Shown here piece after piece: positions 34,877 to 42,610 of a DNA stretch of 64,000 nt. The stretch is taken from positions 806,001 through 870,000 of the forward strand of contig NZ_JAXCLW010000002.1 in assembly GCF_034044715.1 (NCBI RefSeq), read 5' to 3'. The stretch's first letter is position 1. Every line of letters starts with the position of its first letter. Position numbers and translations under genes: made by a program. A model generated the notes under the pieces. It was given only the letters and a program-made list of their open reading frames with translations. It had not been told where the DNA came from and made no database searches. The stretch is from Dongia_B soli (GTDB lineage: Bacteria; Pseudomonadota; Alphaproteobacteria; Dongiales; Dongiaceae).

Positions 34877-34905
34877 GCCGGGAGGCAGAGCCCTGCCCTC
34901 CCGGC
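34877..34905 (+). other. intergenic hairpin after the binding-protein gene
   Basis: GCCGGGAGG (34877-34885) pairs with CCTCCCGGC (34897-34905); the inner CAG/CTG extends the stem with one bulge. No T-run follows. Such hairpins after a binding-protein gene often protect its mRNA 3' end and give it more transcript than the permease genes downstream. Confidence 0.65.
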
Positions 34906-35070
34906 TTCGTATCCTGCGGCTTCAGGAATTTCCGGAACCTTTAGCGTCATCGGGGATTCTATGCAGCCTGCGGATCGGACCAGGCGGTTGTTCGCATGAA
35001 GGGTATTTGCCCGAATCAGGCTTTGCGTCATCCTGTCCAGTAAGCAATCTAAACCGAGGAACGGGGACAG

Positions 35071-35943
35071 TTGGATCTCTTACTGCAGACCTTGCTCAAC
35101 GGGCTCTTGATTGGCGGCGTCATCGCCACCTTCACGATCGGGTTTCAGCTCACCTTCGGCGTGTTGCACGTCATTGATTTTGCCGTGGGTGGCTGGGTGG
35201 TGCTGGGTGGCTATCTCGCTTACTACATGACCGCCCTGCTGAAACTCGACGGCTTCTTCGCCATACCGGTGGCGTTTCTGCTATTCGGCGCCATCGGTTA
35301 TCTCATCGGGCCAATCCTCTACAATGTCCGCAACAGTCGGACGGCCCGTCCCGAACTGATGGCGCTGGCGTTGACCTTCGGCCTATTTACCCTGCTGCGC
35401 GGTGGCATGCTGACTGTCTGGGGCTTCAACACCCATACCGTACCGACGGCATTAAGCGGCGAAAGCCTGGCGGTCGGGCCAGTAACCGTGCCCATGATCC
35501 GCGTTGCCGCAGCTGTCTTTGCCATTGTCATTGCCGGCGGGCTTTTCCTGTTTCTTTACCGCACCCGCTATGGGCTGGCGATCCGTGCGACGGCAGAGAA
35601 CCGCCAGAACGCAGCGCTGATGGGCGTGAACATCCGGCGCCTCAGCGCCAACGTCTACGGTCTCTATGCCGGCATTACCGCAATGGCCGGCGTGCTGATG
35701 GCCGCGATCTTCTCCGTCAATCCCGAGATCGGCCTCCGCTACACGCTGTTCGCCTTCTTCGTCGCCGTGCTGGCGGGCTTAGGATCGGTCGGCGGCGCTT
35801 TGGTGGCGGCGCTGATGCTCGGCGTCATCGAAGCCTTCGTGTCGACCTATGTCGGGTCGAGCTATTCGCTGCTGGCGATCTTCGCCACGCTATTCCTGGT
35901 GCTGCTGGTGTCCCCGCGCGGGATACTCAGGCGTGGTTTGTGA
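35071..35943 (+). CDS. LivH-type ABC transporter permease (liv system 2)
   Basis: Inner-membrane permease of 290 residues with about eight helices. It starts LLLQTLLNGLLIGGVIATFT and has the LivH features FQLTFGVLHVIDFAVGGWVV, the coupling segment AIRATAENRQNAALMGVNIR and AVLAGLGSVGGALVAALMLG. A TTG start at 35071 is preceded by GGGGA. The next gene begins at its stop codon, so the four membrane and ATPase genes are coupled. Confidence 0.92.
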   Translation: MDLLLQTLLNGLLIGGVIATFTIGFQLTFGVLHVIDFAVGGWVVLGGYLAYYMTALLKLDGFFAIPVAFLLFGAIGYLIGPILYNVRNSRTARPELMALALTFGLFTLLRGGMLTVWGFNTHTVPTALSGESLAVGPVTVPMIRVAAAVFAIVIAGGLFLFLYRTRYGLAIRATAENRQNAALMGVNIRRLSANVYGLYAGITAMAGVLMAAIFSVNPEIGLRYTLFAFFVAVLAGLGSVGGALVAALMLGVIEAFVSTYVGSSYSLLAIFATLFLVLLVSPRGILRRGL

Positions 35944-35954
35944 GGCGGCAAGAT

Positions 35955-36941
35955 ATGAAATCACACTGGGCCGACCTCATAATCCTAGTCGTGGTGGTCG
36001 TCGTGCTGGCACTGCTGCCCGTACTGGTCAATAACTACTGGCTGCGCATCGCCACCGGCGCGCTGATGTGGGCGGGATTGGCCTGTTCGTGGAACATGCT
36101 GGGCGGCTATGCAGGCTACATAAATTTTGGCCAGTCCGCATTCTTTGGCTTGGGCGCCTATACCACGGCGCTGTTGATGGGCGATCCGATAAACCTGCCT
36201 TTCTTCGCCACCATACCCGCCGGCATCGCGGTGACTGCGATCTGCGCCATCATCATCGGCGCCCCGACACTGCGCCTGCGCGGCGCCTATTTCGCCATCG
36301 CCACCTGGGCTTTCGCCGAGGCACTGACCCAGTTCGCCAATGTCATGGACTTCACCGGGGGGATCGGCGGCCTCAACCTGCCTCCCTTTCTGAACGAGCG
36401 CTTCTTCTATTTCACGATGTCCGGTGCGGCGGTGCTGACCTATCTCGTCACCTGGGCGCTGTTCGAGCATTCCCGCTTCGGACTGAAAGTCAAGGCGCTG
36501 CGCGACCATGAACCGGCAGCCGAGGCGATGGGGATCAACACGTCGCTGGTGAAGCTGCAGACCTTCGTGTTGAGCGCCGTGACGGCTGCGGTATTTGGCG
36601 CGATCTTCGCCTACTGGGTCACCTTCATAAATCCCAAGAGCGTCTTCGGCGGGGACATCACAGACCAGATGGTGGTGATGGTGCTGCTGGGCGGCCTGGG
36701 CAGTCTGAGGGGGCCAGCCATTGGCGGTATCGGCCTGTTCGTCGTCAGTCGTCTGATCTGGATGCGCTGGGGCGACACGGCGTTCTATATCGCCATCCTG
36801 GGCGCGGCGATCGTGCTGGTCGTGCTGTTCCTGCCCAATGGCATTGCCGGTCTTTTTGCCCGGCGGCCGGCCAAGTCGGTCACGGTCCTGGATAAGGCTG
36901 CCGGCAAGCTTGCCGGCACTGGCGAGGGAGGCCGCAATTGA
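35955..36941 (+). CDS. LivM-type ABC transporter permease (liv system 2)
   Basis: Inner-membrane permease of 328 residues, the short LivM form without the extra N-terminal helices seen in system 1. Motifs: SWNMLGGYAGYINFGQSAFF, GAPTLRLRGAYFAIATWAFA, LKVKALRDHEPAAEAMGINT (coupling helix) and LLGGLGSLRGPAIGGIGLF. The ATG at 35955 has GAGG about ten bases upstream; a GTG at 35940 overlapping the previous stop is an alternative. It is followed by an overlapping ATPase gene. Confidence 0.92.
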   Translation: MKSHWADLIILVVVVVVLALLPVLVNNYWLRIATGALMWAGLACSWNMLGGYAGYINFGQSAFFGLGAYTTALLMGDPINLPFFATIPAGIAVTAICAIIIGAPTLRLRGAYFAIATWAFAEALTQFANVMDFTGGIGGLNLPPFLNERFFYFTMSGAAVLTYLVTWALFEHSRFGLKVKALRDHEPAAEAMGINTSLVKLQTFVLSAVTAAVFGAIFAYWVTFINPKSVFGGDITDQMVVMVLLGGLGSLRGPAIGGIGLFVVSRLIWMRWGDTAFYIAILGAAIVLVVLFLPNGIAGLFARRPAKSVTVLDKAAGKLAGTGEGGRN

Positions 36942-37690
36942 ACACGGCGACGACTTCCTCCCCGCCGAGCCAATCGTCGGACCCGATCCTGACGGTGCGC
37001 GACCTCTTTCGCCAATTCGGCGGCATCAAGGCTGCCGATGGCGTCAATCTGGAGGTTGGCCGGTGCGAGATCGCCGGCCTCATCGGCCCGAACGGTTCGG
37101 GCAAATCGACCCTGTTCAGCCTCGTTGCCGGCACGGTAAAGCCCGATAGCGGCCAGATCCGCTTTGACGGGCGTGAGATCGCCGGCATGAACGCACATCG
37201 GATCGCCCGGCTGGGACTGGCTCGCACCTTTCAGATTCCCGCCATGTTCGACAACATGACCGTAACGGAAAACCTGCTGGCGGCGGCGGCGCAAGGCCAC
37301 TGGCACGGCGCGAAAGACCGAGCGGCCGAGACGCTCTCCCTGCTCAAACTTGATCAGGTCGCCCAGAACCGCGCTTCCGATCTTTCCGGCGGCCAGCAGA
37401 AGCTGCTGGAGTTTGGCCGCGTCGTCATGCGACAGGCCTCGCTGATCCTGCTCGACGAGGTAACCGCGGGCGTGCATCCCAATATCCGCAAGATCATCCT
37501 CGACGCCATCGCGCGGCTGCGCGAGCGCGGCATCTCCTTCTTCATCATTGAACATGACATGGAAATGGTGCGCAACGTATGCGACCGCATCATCGTGATG
37601 GATGCCGGCCGCGTCGTGACAAGCGGCGCCTTCGAGGACATCGTGCGCGATTCCGAAGTTATGCAGACCTATCTGGGACGGCCGCAATGA
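36938..37690 (+). CDS. LivG-type ABC transporter ATP-binding protein (liv system 2)
   Basis: ATPase of 250 residues with Walker A GPNGSGKSTLFSLVAGTVKP, ARTFQIPAMFDNMTVTENLL, signature LSGGQQKLLEFGRVVMRQ, Walker B LILLDEVTAGVHPN and switch His in FFIIEHDMEMV. The Walker B aspartate-glutamate pair is followed by VTAGVHP, which differs from the usual PxxGLNP. The TTG start at 36938 overlaps the permease stop by 4 bp and has GGGAGG six bases upstream. Confidence 0.92.
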   Translation: MNTATTSSPPSQSSDPILTVRDLFRQFGGIKAADGVNLEVGRCEIAGLIGPNGSGKSTLFSLVAGTVKPDSGQIRFDGREIAGMNAHRIARLGLARTFQIPAMFDNMTVTENLLAAAAQGHWHGAKDRAAETLSLLKLDQVAQNRASDLSGGQQKLLEFGRVVMRQASLILLDEVTAGVHPNIRKIILDAIARLRERGISFFIIEHDMEMVRNVCDRIIVMDAGRVVTSGAFEDIVRDSEVMQTYLGRPQ

Positions 37691-38400
37691 GTACGCTCGC
37701 CGCCGAAAACATCGTCACCGGCTACGGCAAGCAGGAGATCGTCCACGGCGTGTCGTTGACTGCCGAGGCCGGCAAGATCACCTGCATCTTCGGGCCGAAC
37801 GGATGCGGGAAATCCACCCTGCTCAAGGCGATTGCCGGGGCATTGCCCGTGTGGAGCGGCACGGCCAGCCTGGAGGGCACAACGCTTTCGAACCTGGCCG
37901 TGCATGAGATCGTTCGGCGAGGCCTCGTGCTGATGCCGCAGGGCGGCGGCGTGTTCCCGCGCCTGACGGTGATGGAGAACCTGCGCATGGGCGGCTATGC
38001 CATTGCCGATAAGCGCGTAGTGGAACGGCGCATCGAGGCGCTGATCGATCAGTATCCGTCGCTGGCGCGGCGGCGGCGCACGGCGGCGGGATCGCTTTCG
38101 GGTGGCGAGCAGGCGATGCTCTCGCTCGCACGAGCATTGGTCTCCGAGCCGCGCTTCATCTTGCTGGACGAGCCGTCGGCCGGCTTGTCGCCAGCCATGG
38201 TGATCGAGACGCTGGAGCGCATCACCGGGCTGATCGCCCAAGGCATTGGCATATTGATGGTCGAACAGAACATCCGCGAGGCCATGCCCATTGCCGACAA
38301 AATCTATATTCTCGCCGCGGGCGAGAAACGCTTTGAGGGCACGCCAAGCGACGTGCGCGACGACCGCCAGATCATGGATATCTATATGGGCGGCGTTTAA
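37687..38400 (+). CDS. LivF-type ABC transporter ATP-binding protein (liv system 2)
   Basis: ATPase of 237 residues with Walker A GPNGCGKSTLLKAIAGALPV, VLMPQGGGVFPRLTVMENLR (the LivF-type Q-loop region), signature LSGGEQAMLSLARALVSEP, Walker B FILLDEPSAGLSP and switch region ILMVEQNIREAM. The ATG at 37687 overlaps the preceding stop by 4 bp. It is the last gene of liv system 2; the hydrolase remnant on the other strand ends 14 bp beyond its stop. Confidence 0.93.
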   Translation: MSTLAAENIVTGYGKQEIVHGVSLTAEAGKITCIFGPNGCGKSTLLKAIAGALPVWSGTASLEGTTLSNLAVHEIVRRGLVLMPQGGGVFPRLTVMENLRMGGYAIADKRVVERRIEALIDQYPSLARRRRTAAGSLSGGEQAMLSLARALVSEPRFILLDEPSAGLSPAMVIETLERITGLIAQGIGILMVEQNIREAMPIADKIYILAAGEKRFEGTPSDVRDDRQIMDIYMGGV

Positions 38401-38414
38401 GCAGCCGTGATCAT

Positions 38415-38642
38415 CTACGCCGCCGCTGCTGCGGTCAGGAACTGACGAATAGCCACGCGCGGCATCAGGAGACGCAGCCGCCGGTATTTCGACCAATCGA
38501 TATCGCGAAAGATCGATGCCGGGATCCATGGATCATTGGCAGCGTGAATGAGCAGGGTCGGCCGGTGAATCCCGCCCAGCAAAGGCTTTGCCGAAGACCG
38601 CCGGTAGTAGTCATGCGCGGGGATATCGAAGGATTCCGCCAT
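38415..38642 (-). pseudogene. remnant of a YheT-type alpha/beta hydrolase
   Basis: A 75-residue frame matching only the C-terminal part of YheT-family hydrolases: HDYYRRSSAKPLLGGIHRP, TLLIHAANDPWIPASIF with the catalytic Asp, then YRRLRLLMPR. Family members continue with a GGHVGF-type segment carrying the catalytic His; here it is missing and the frame jumps to VAIRQFLTAAAAA, like the normal end. Both the N-terminal 200 or more residues and an internal piece are therefore lost. It still has AAGGAG eight bases before its ATG, 11 bp after the next hydrolase gene, so it may be translated. It cannot be an active hydrolase. Confidence 0.7.
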
Positions 38643-38653
38643 CGGACGCTCCT

Positions 38654-39523
38654 TCAGCGATGGTCGGCCAACCAGCTGCGGACGATATCGATTTGATCGT
38701 CGCTCATCAGGGCCGGAGCGTGACCGATATCCGGGAATGCCACGAAACTCGCTCGCGGGCCACGCTCAGTCATCGCCTGCGCCGTTTCGGCCGAGAGAAT
38801 GTCGGAGTCAGCGCCGCGGAGAACAAGAACCGGACAGGCAATGCGGTCCCAAATCGACCAGAGATCGACGTCGGCAATGCCGAGCTTCACATTGTCGGCA
38901 ATGCGCGGATCGTAAGCCAGGCCGAAATTACCATCGGTCAATTTCCGGCTGCCGTAGAGCGCCATATGTGCCCATTGCTGATCCGTCAGCGGACCGAAGG
39001 GTGCATGGATCTTACGCAAATGCCGCTCCAGCGCTTCGACCGAGGAAAAACGATAATCCAGCCCGACATAATCCGAGATGCGCTGCAGCGCGGCCTTGCC
39101 GATGAAAGGACCGATATCGTTCAACACCAACCGCTTGATTGGCGTGTTGGGTTGTGCTGCCAGCAGCATGCCGATCAACCCGCCCATCGACGTGCCGATC
39201 CAATCGATGGCATCCACCTGCAACCGTGCGATCAGGGCGGTCATGTCCGACAAATATTGCGGATAGCCGTAATCGGCCGAATTGGCGAGCCAGTCGCTGG
39301 CACCGCGGCCGACGACATCCGGGCAGATTACCCGGCCGTGATCGGCTAAAGCGGCGGCCAGCCGATCGAAGTCATGGCTGTTGCGCGTCAGCCCGTGCAC
39401 GCAGATGGTGACGGGTCCGGCGGATGACGGATCGCCCCAGTCGAGAAAAGCGACATGATGAAAACCGGCCGAACTGAGGCCGAGAAACCGATCTTGTCGT
39501 GCTGTCACCGGGCGCGGCGTCAT
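38654..39523 (-). CDS. alpha/beta hydrolase
   Basis: Soluble alpha/beta hydrolase of 289 residues with the oxyanion segment CVHGLTRNSHDFDRLAAAL, the nucleophile elbow IGTSMGGLIGM, the catalytic Asp in VLRGADSDILS and His in FPDIGHAPALM. The C-terminal and lid sequence recalls esterases and C-C bond hydrolases, but the substrate cannot be read. The ATG at 39523 is the first ATG; a TTG precedes it. It begins 13 bp after the ornithine decarboxylase stop, so the two are probably co-transcribed. Confidence 0.85.
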   Translation of the reverse strand: MTPRPVTARQDRFLGLSSAGFHHVAFLDWGDPSSAGPVTICVHGLTRNSHDFDRLAAALADHGRVICPDVVGRGASDWLANSADYGYPQYLSDMTALIARLQVDAIDWIGTSMGGLIGMLLAAQPNTPIKRLVLNDIGPFIGKAALQRISDYVGLDYRFSSVEALERHLRKIHAPFGPLTDQQWAHMALYGSRKLTDGNFGLAYDPRIADNVKLGIADVDLWSIWDRIACPVLVLRGADSDILSAETAQAMTERGPRASFVAFPDIGHAPALMSDDQIDIVRSWLADHR

Positions 39524-39536
39524 CAATCAAGGTGCA

Positions 39537-40688
39537 TCAGCGCTGTTGCGACAAGGGCTCGTCATGCACTGTCACCAGCGTTTCGGGATAGAAGCCATTG
39601 AAACGGGTGGCTAGCGCATGGGAATACGCGCCGACGCGATCGATCTCGATCCAATCCCCCTCCTCCACATCCGCCGGCAGGCTGAAAGTCGATGGCAGAA
39701 CATCAAGCGAGTCACAAGTCGGCCCGTTCATGGTGAACTCCCGCATCTCGGTTGAAGGCTCGCCCTTCAACCGCAACAGCCGGGCCGGCAGACGGATGCC
39801 CGCATCCACCATTTCCGACAACGAGCCGTAAATGCCATCATTGATGTAGAGCTGATCATCCTTGCGCAACTGCACCTGCACGACCAGCGAAATGCCATGT
39901 GCAACCAATGCCCGGCCGGGCTCGCACATCAGCACGCAGTCGCGGCGCAGGCGCAAAGCCTTCACCCCTTCCTCGATCTCGTGGATAAAGTCCTCCAGTG
40001 GCGGCATATTGGTGCCGATATATTCCGCTGGGAATCCCCCGCCGATATCGAGACCGGCGAGATCGACCTTGGCTTTTTCCATCACCTCGCCAACCAGCCT
40101 CAGTGCGACGCCATAGGCGCCGGGAACCACGCATTGCGATCCCACATGAAATGCGATGCCGACCTGGCAGCCGCGTGACTTCGCTTCCCGCAACATTGCC
40201 GCCGCTTCGTCGGGCTCGGCGCCGAATTTTGCAGAGAGATGATAGAAAGCACCTTCGACAGGTGGTGTCTTAACCCGGACGAAGATCGTGACGCCTTCGC
40301 CGCCATCGGTTTCATCTAGAATCTTATCCAGCTCGCGCGGGTGATCGATTACATAGGTATCGACGTTGTAGACTCGTGAAGCCGTGCCGATGACGGCGCG
40401 CCCCTTCACCGGATGCATGAAATAGCAGGCTGCATCGGGAAAGCCTTCGCGCACCTGGGCGATTTCCGGCAACGAGGCCGTGTCGAAATGACGGATGCCG
40501 GCGCGGTACAGCGCCTTCAACACTTCCGGATGGGGATTGCATTTCACCGCATAGAGCACGCGGCCGGGAAACAGTTCGAGAAAACGCTTCACCGTATCGG
40601 CGATAACCTTCGGACGCAGACAATAGACCGGGTAACTCGGGGTCAGTGCCTCCACCATGGCGCGCACTGTGGGAAATTCCTTGGCCAT
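39537..40688 (-). CDS. type III PLP-dependent decarboxylase, probably ornithine (or lysine/ornithine) decarboxylase
   Basis: Makes putrescine from ornithine. The 383-residue protein is of the eukaryote-like alanine-racemase fold: PLP lysine 49 in PGRVLYAVKCNPHPEVL, HVGSQC, GLDIGGGFPAEY, MCEPGRALVAHG, and the catalytic Cys325 in NGPTCDSLDVL supplied across the dimer interface. Alphaproteobacterial members act on ornithine and often lysine. The ATG at 40688 fits the family start MAKEFPTV. It complements the putrescine genes aguB and potFGHI 11-18 kb away. It is divergent from the nitrile hydratase operon. Confidence 0.92.
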   Translation of the reverse strand: MAKEFPTVRAMVEALTPSYPVYCLRPKVIADTVKRFLELFPGRVLYAVKCNPHPEVLKALYRAGIRHFDTASLPEIAQVREGFPDAACYFMHPVKGRAVIGTASRVYNVDTYVIDHPRELDKILDETDGGEGVTIFVRVKTPPVEGAFYHLSAKFGAEPDEAAAMLREAKSRGCQVGIAFHVGSQCVVPGAYGVALRLVGEVMEKAKVDLAGLDIGGGFPAEYIGTNMPPLEDFIHEIEEGVKALRLRRDCVLMCEPGRALVAHGISLVVQVQLRKDDQLYINDGIYGSLSEMVDAGIRLPARLLRLKGEPSTEMREFTMNGPTCDSLDVLPSTFSLPADVEEGDWIEIDRVGAYSHALATRFNGFYPETLVTVHDEPLSQQR

Positions 40689-40921
40689 CCTTAGCTTTAA
40701 ACCTCCGCTGCCAAGCTGGGACGATGCGACCGGCCTGACCCTGAATTGCACCATAAACGGCGGAAAAGCTGCACCTTCTGAATCGGCTTTTAACCCATCG
40801 ATTTGGACTTGTCATCCTACTGGATAGGCGTAGCCGCCCTTTGCAGCTTCGGATGGACGATTATATGACAATCGGCGCAGTCCAGATTGTCAGACCGGCC
40901 GGACGGGATTAAGCTCGTTCC

Positions 40922-41566
40922 ATGACACAGCATGACGATCATCACCATCACGATCATACGCATGACGAAGCTGGCTCGGCTCTCTCGGACATCGCCTTGC
41001 GGGTTCGGGCGCTGGAAACGGTCCTGTCGGAAAAAGGCTATGTCCAGCCTGGCGTGATCGACGCCATCGCCGAAACCTACGAGACGAAGATCGGGCCGCG
41101 CAACGGCGCGCAGGTCGTTGCCAGGGCCTGGAGCGATCCCGAATACCTGGAACGCCTGCGGCAAGACGCCACCACCGCGATCGCCGAGCTTGGTTTCGTG
41201 GGCCGGCAGGGCGAGCATATGGTGGCGGTTGAGAATACGCCGACGCAGCATAACCTTGTCGTGTGCACCTTATGCTCCTGCTATCCGTGGCCGGTTCTTG
41301 GCCTGCCGCCGGTTTGGTACAAATCGGCACCCTATCGGGCCAAAGCGGTCATCGATCCGCGCGGCGTCCTGGCCGATTTCGGTGTGACCCTGCCGGCGGA
41401 AACCAAGATCCGGGTTTGGGATTCAACGGCGGAGCTCCGCTATCTGGTCATCCCGATGCGGCCGGCCGGCACCGATGGTTGGAGCGAAGAAAGGCTGGCC
41501 TCCCTGGTCACCCGGGATTCCATGATCGGCGCCGGCCTGGCGTTGCCGGCGGGAGAAGGTGCATGA
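40922..41566 (+). CDS. nthA: nitrile hydratase alpha subunit, cobalt type, with His-rich N-terminus
   Basis: Metal-binding subunit that hydrates nitriles to amides. The 214-residue protein has the active-site motif VVCTLCSCYPWPVLG with Cys115, Cys118 and Cys120; the threonine after the first cysteine marks the cobalt type, where iron enzymes have serine. Two of these cysteines are oxidised in the mature enzyme. The N-terminus MTQHDDHHHHDHTHDE has seven histidines and five acidic residues, which I do not know as a family feature and which could bind cobalt. The stop overlaps the beta-subunit ATG by 4 bp. First gene of a five-gene coupled operon. Confidence 0.95.
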   Translation: MTQHDDHHHHDHTHDEAGSALSDIALRVRALETVLSEKGYVQPGVIDAIAETYETKIGPRNGAQVVARAWSDPEYLERLRQDATTAIAELGFVGRQGEHMVAVENTPTQHNLVVCTLCSCYPWPVLGLPPVWYKSAPYRAKAVIDPRGVLADFGVTLPAETKIRVWDSTAELRYLVIPMRPAGTDGWSEERLASLVTRDSMIGAGLALPAGEGA

Positions 41567-42225
41567 ACGGGGCGCAAGATCTCGGCGGCATGATGGGTTT
41601 CGGGCCCGTTCTGCCCGAACCGAATGAGCCGGTTTTCCACGCCGATTGGGAAAAGCACACGCTGGGCCTCACACTGGCCGCCAGTGCGCTGGGCGAATGG
41701 AATATCGATATTGGCCGCCATGCGCGCGAGAGCCTGCATCCGGCAGACTATCTGTCCTCGAGCTATTACGAGATCTGGTTCAAAGGCTTGATAAAGCTGC
41801 TGGCCGAGCGCGGGATGCTGACGCCGGCCGAATTGGAGGCCGGCCACAGTTTGCAGGCCCCGGCCGCGACCAAACGTCCGGCCCTCGCTGCGGCTCATGT
41901 ACCTGCGGCCCTGACCACAGGTGGGCCTTGCGATCGTCCGGTCGAACGGCCCGCCCTGTTCTCCGTCGGCGAGAAGGTGCGTACCCGTAATATGAACCCC
42001 GTCGGTCATACGCGGCTGCCGCGTTATGCCCGCGGCAAAACCGGCATTATCGAGCGCGTGCATGGCGGCTTCGTTTTTCCCGATACCAATGCGCATCGCG
42101 CCGGTGAAAATCCGCAATGGGTTTATTCCGTGGTCTTCACGGGACCAGAGCTCTGGGGCGACGGCGCGGATGCCGGCTTGACGGTCGCTCTTGATTGCTG
42201 GGAATCCTATCTTGAGCGTCTCTAA
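41563..42225 (+). CDS. nthB: nitrile hydratase beta subunit
   Basis: Structural partner of NthA; the heterodimer forms the active site at its interface. The 220-residue protein starts MNGAQDLGGMMGFGPVLPEP, the standard beta N-terminus, then HADWEKHTLGLTLAA, YLSSSYYEIWFKGLIKLLAE, and the C-terminal SH3-like barrel FSVGEKVRTRNMNP, GHTRLPRYARGKTGIIERVH and WVYSVVFTGPELWG. Overlaps nthA by 4 bp (ATGA) and the activator gene by 14 bp. Confidence 0.95.
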   Translation: MNGAQDLGGMMGFGPVLPEPNEPVFHADWEKHTLGLTLAASALGEWNIDIGRHARESLHPADYLSSSYYEIWFKGLIKLLAERGMLTPAELEAGHSLQAPAATKRPALAAAHVPAALTTGGPCDRPVERPALFSVGEKVRTRNMNPVGHTRLPRYARGKTGIIERVHGGFVFPDTNAHRAGENPQWVYSVVFTGPELWGDGADAGLTVALDCWESYLERL

Positions 42226-42610
42226 GCAATCTGCTCCCGCTGATCCTTCGATTCTTGCCGCCTTGCCGACAATACCGCGCCAAGGTGATACGCCAGTTTT
42301 CCAGGAACCGTGGCAGGCGGAAGCCTTCGCCATGGCGGTTGCCTTGCATGAAGGCGGGCTTTTCTCCTGGAGCGAATGGGCGGCTGCGTTGGCGAAGGAA
42401 ATCAAGGCAGCGCAAGCTGCAGGCGATCCTGATCTGGGCGACAGCTATTATCGGCATTGGCTGGCAGCGCTCGAGCGGCTGGTCGTCGAGAAGAACATCG
42501 CCAGCAGGCAGCAATTGGACTTGACCAAAACGGCCTGGGACCGCGCTGCCCGGGCGACGCAGCATGGCCAGCCGATCCTTATCGAGAACGACCCAGACCG
42601 GATTCGATGA
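42212..42610 (+). CDS. nitrile hydratase activator/accessory protein (P14K family)
   Basis: Small protein needed for cobalt insertion and cysteine oxidation in Co-type nitrile hydratases. It resembles the N-terminal half of the beta subunit: PVFQEPWQAEAFAMAVALHE, GLFSWSEWAAALAKEIKAA and DSYYRHWLAALERLVVEK. About 132 residues from the TTG at 42212, which has GGGA eight bases upstream; an upstream TTG at 42191 would add seven residues. It overlaps nthB at the 5' end and the acylase gene by 4 bp at the 3' end. The presence of this gene supports the cobalt assignment. Confidence 0.9.
   Translation: MSVSKQSAPADPSILAALPTIPRQGDTPVFQEPWQAEAFAMAVALHEGGLFSWSEWAAALAKEIKAAQAAGDPDLGDSYYRHWLAALERLVVEKNIASRQQLDLTKTAWDRAARATQHGQPILIENDPDRIR

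Noticed and set aside
38654..39523. Intact hydrolase as the missing N-terminal half of the adjacent remnant
   Set aside because: It has its own complete Ser-Asp-His set and its own stop; the remnant is a different hydrolase family, so the two are not a split gene.
40922..41566. Iron-type nitrile hydratase
   Set aside because: The motif is CTLCSC, with Thr as in cobalt enzymes, and the cobalt-type activator gene is present rather than an iron-type activator.
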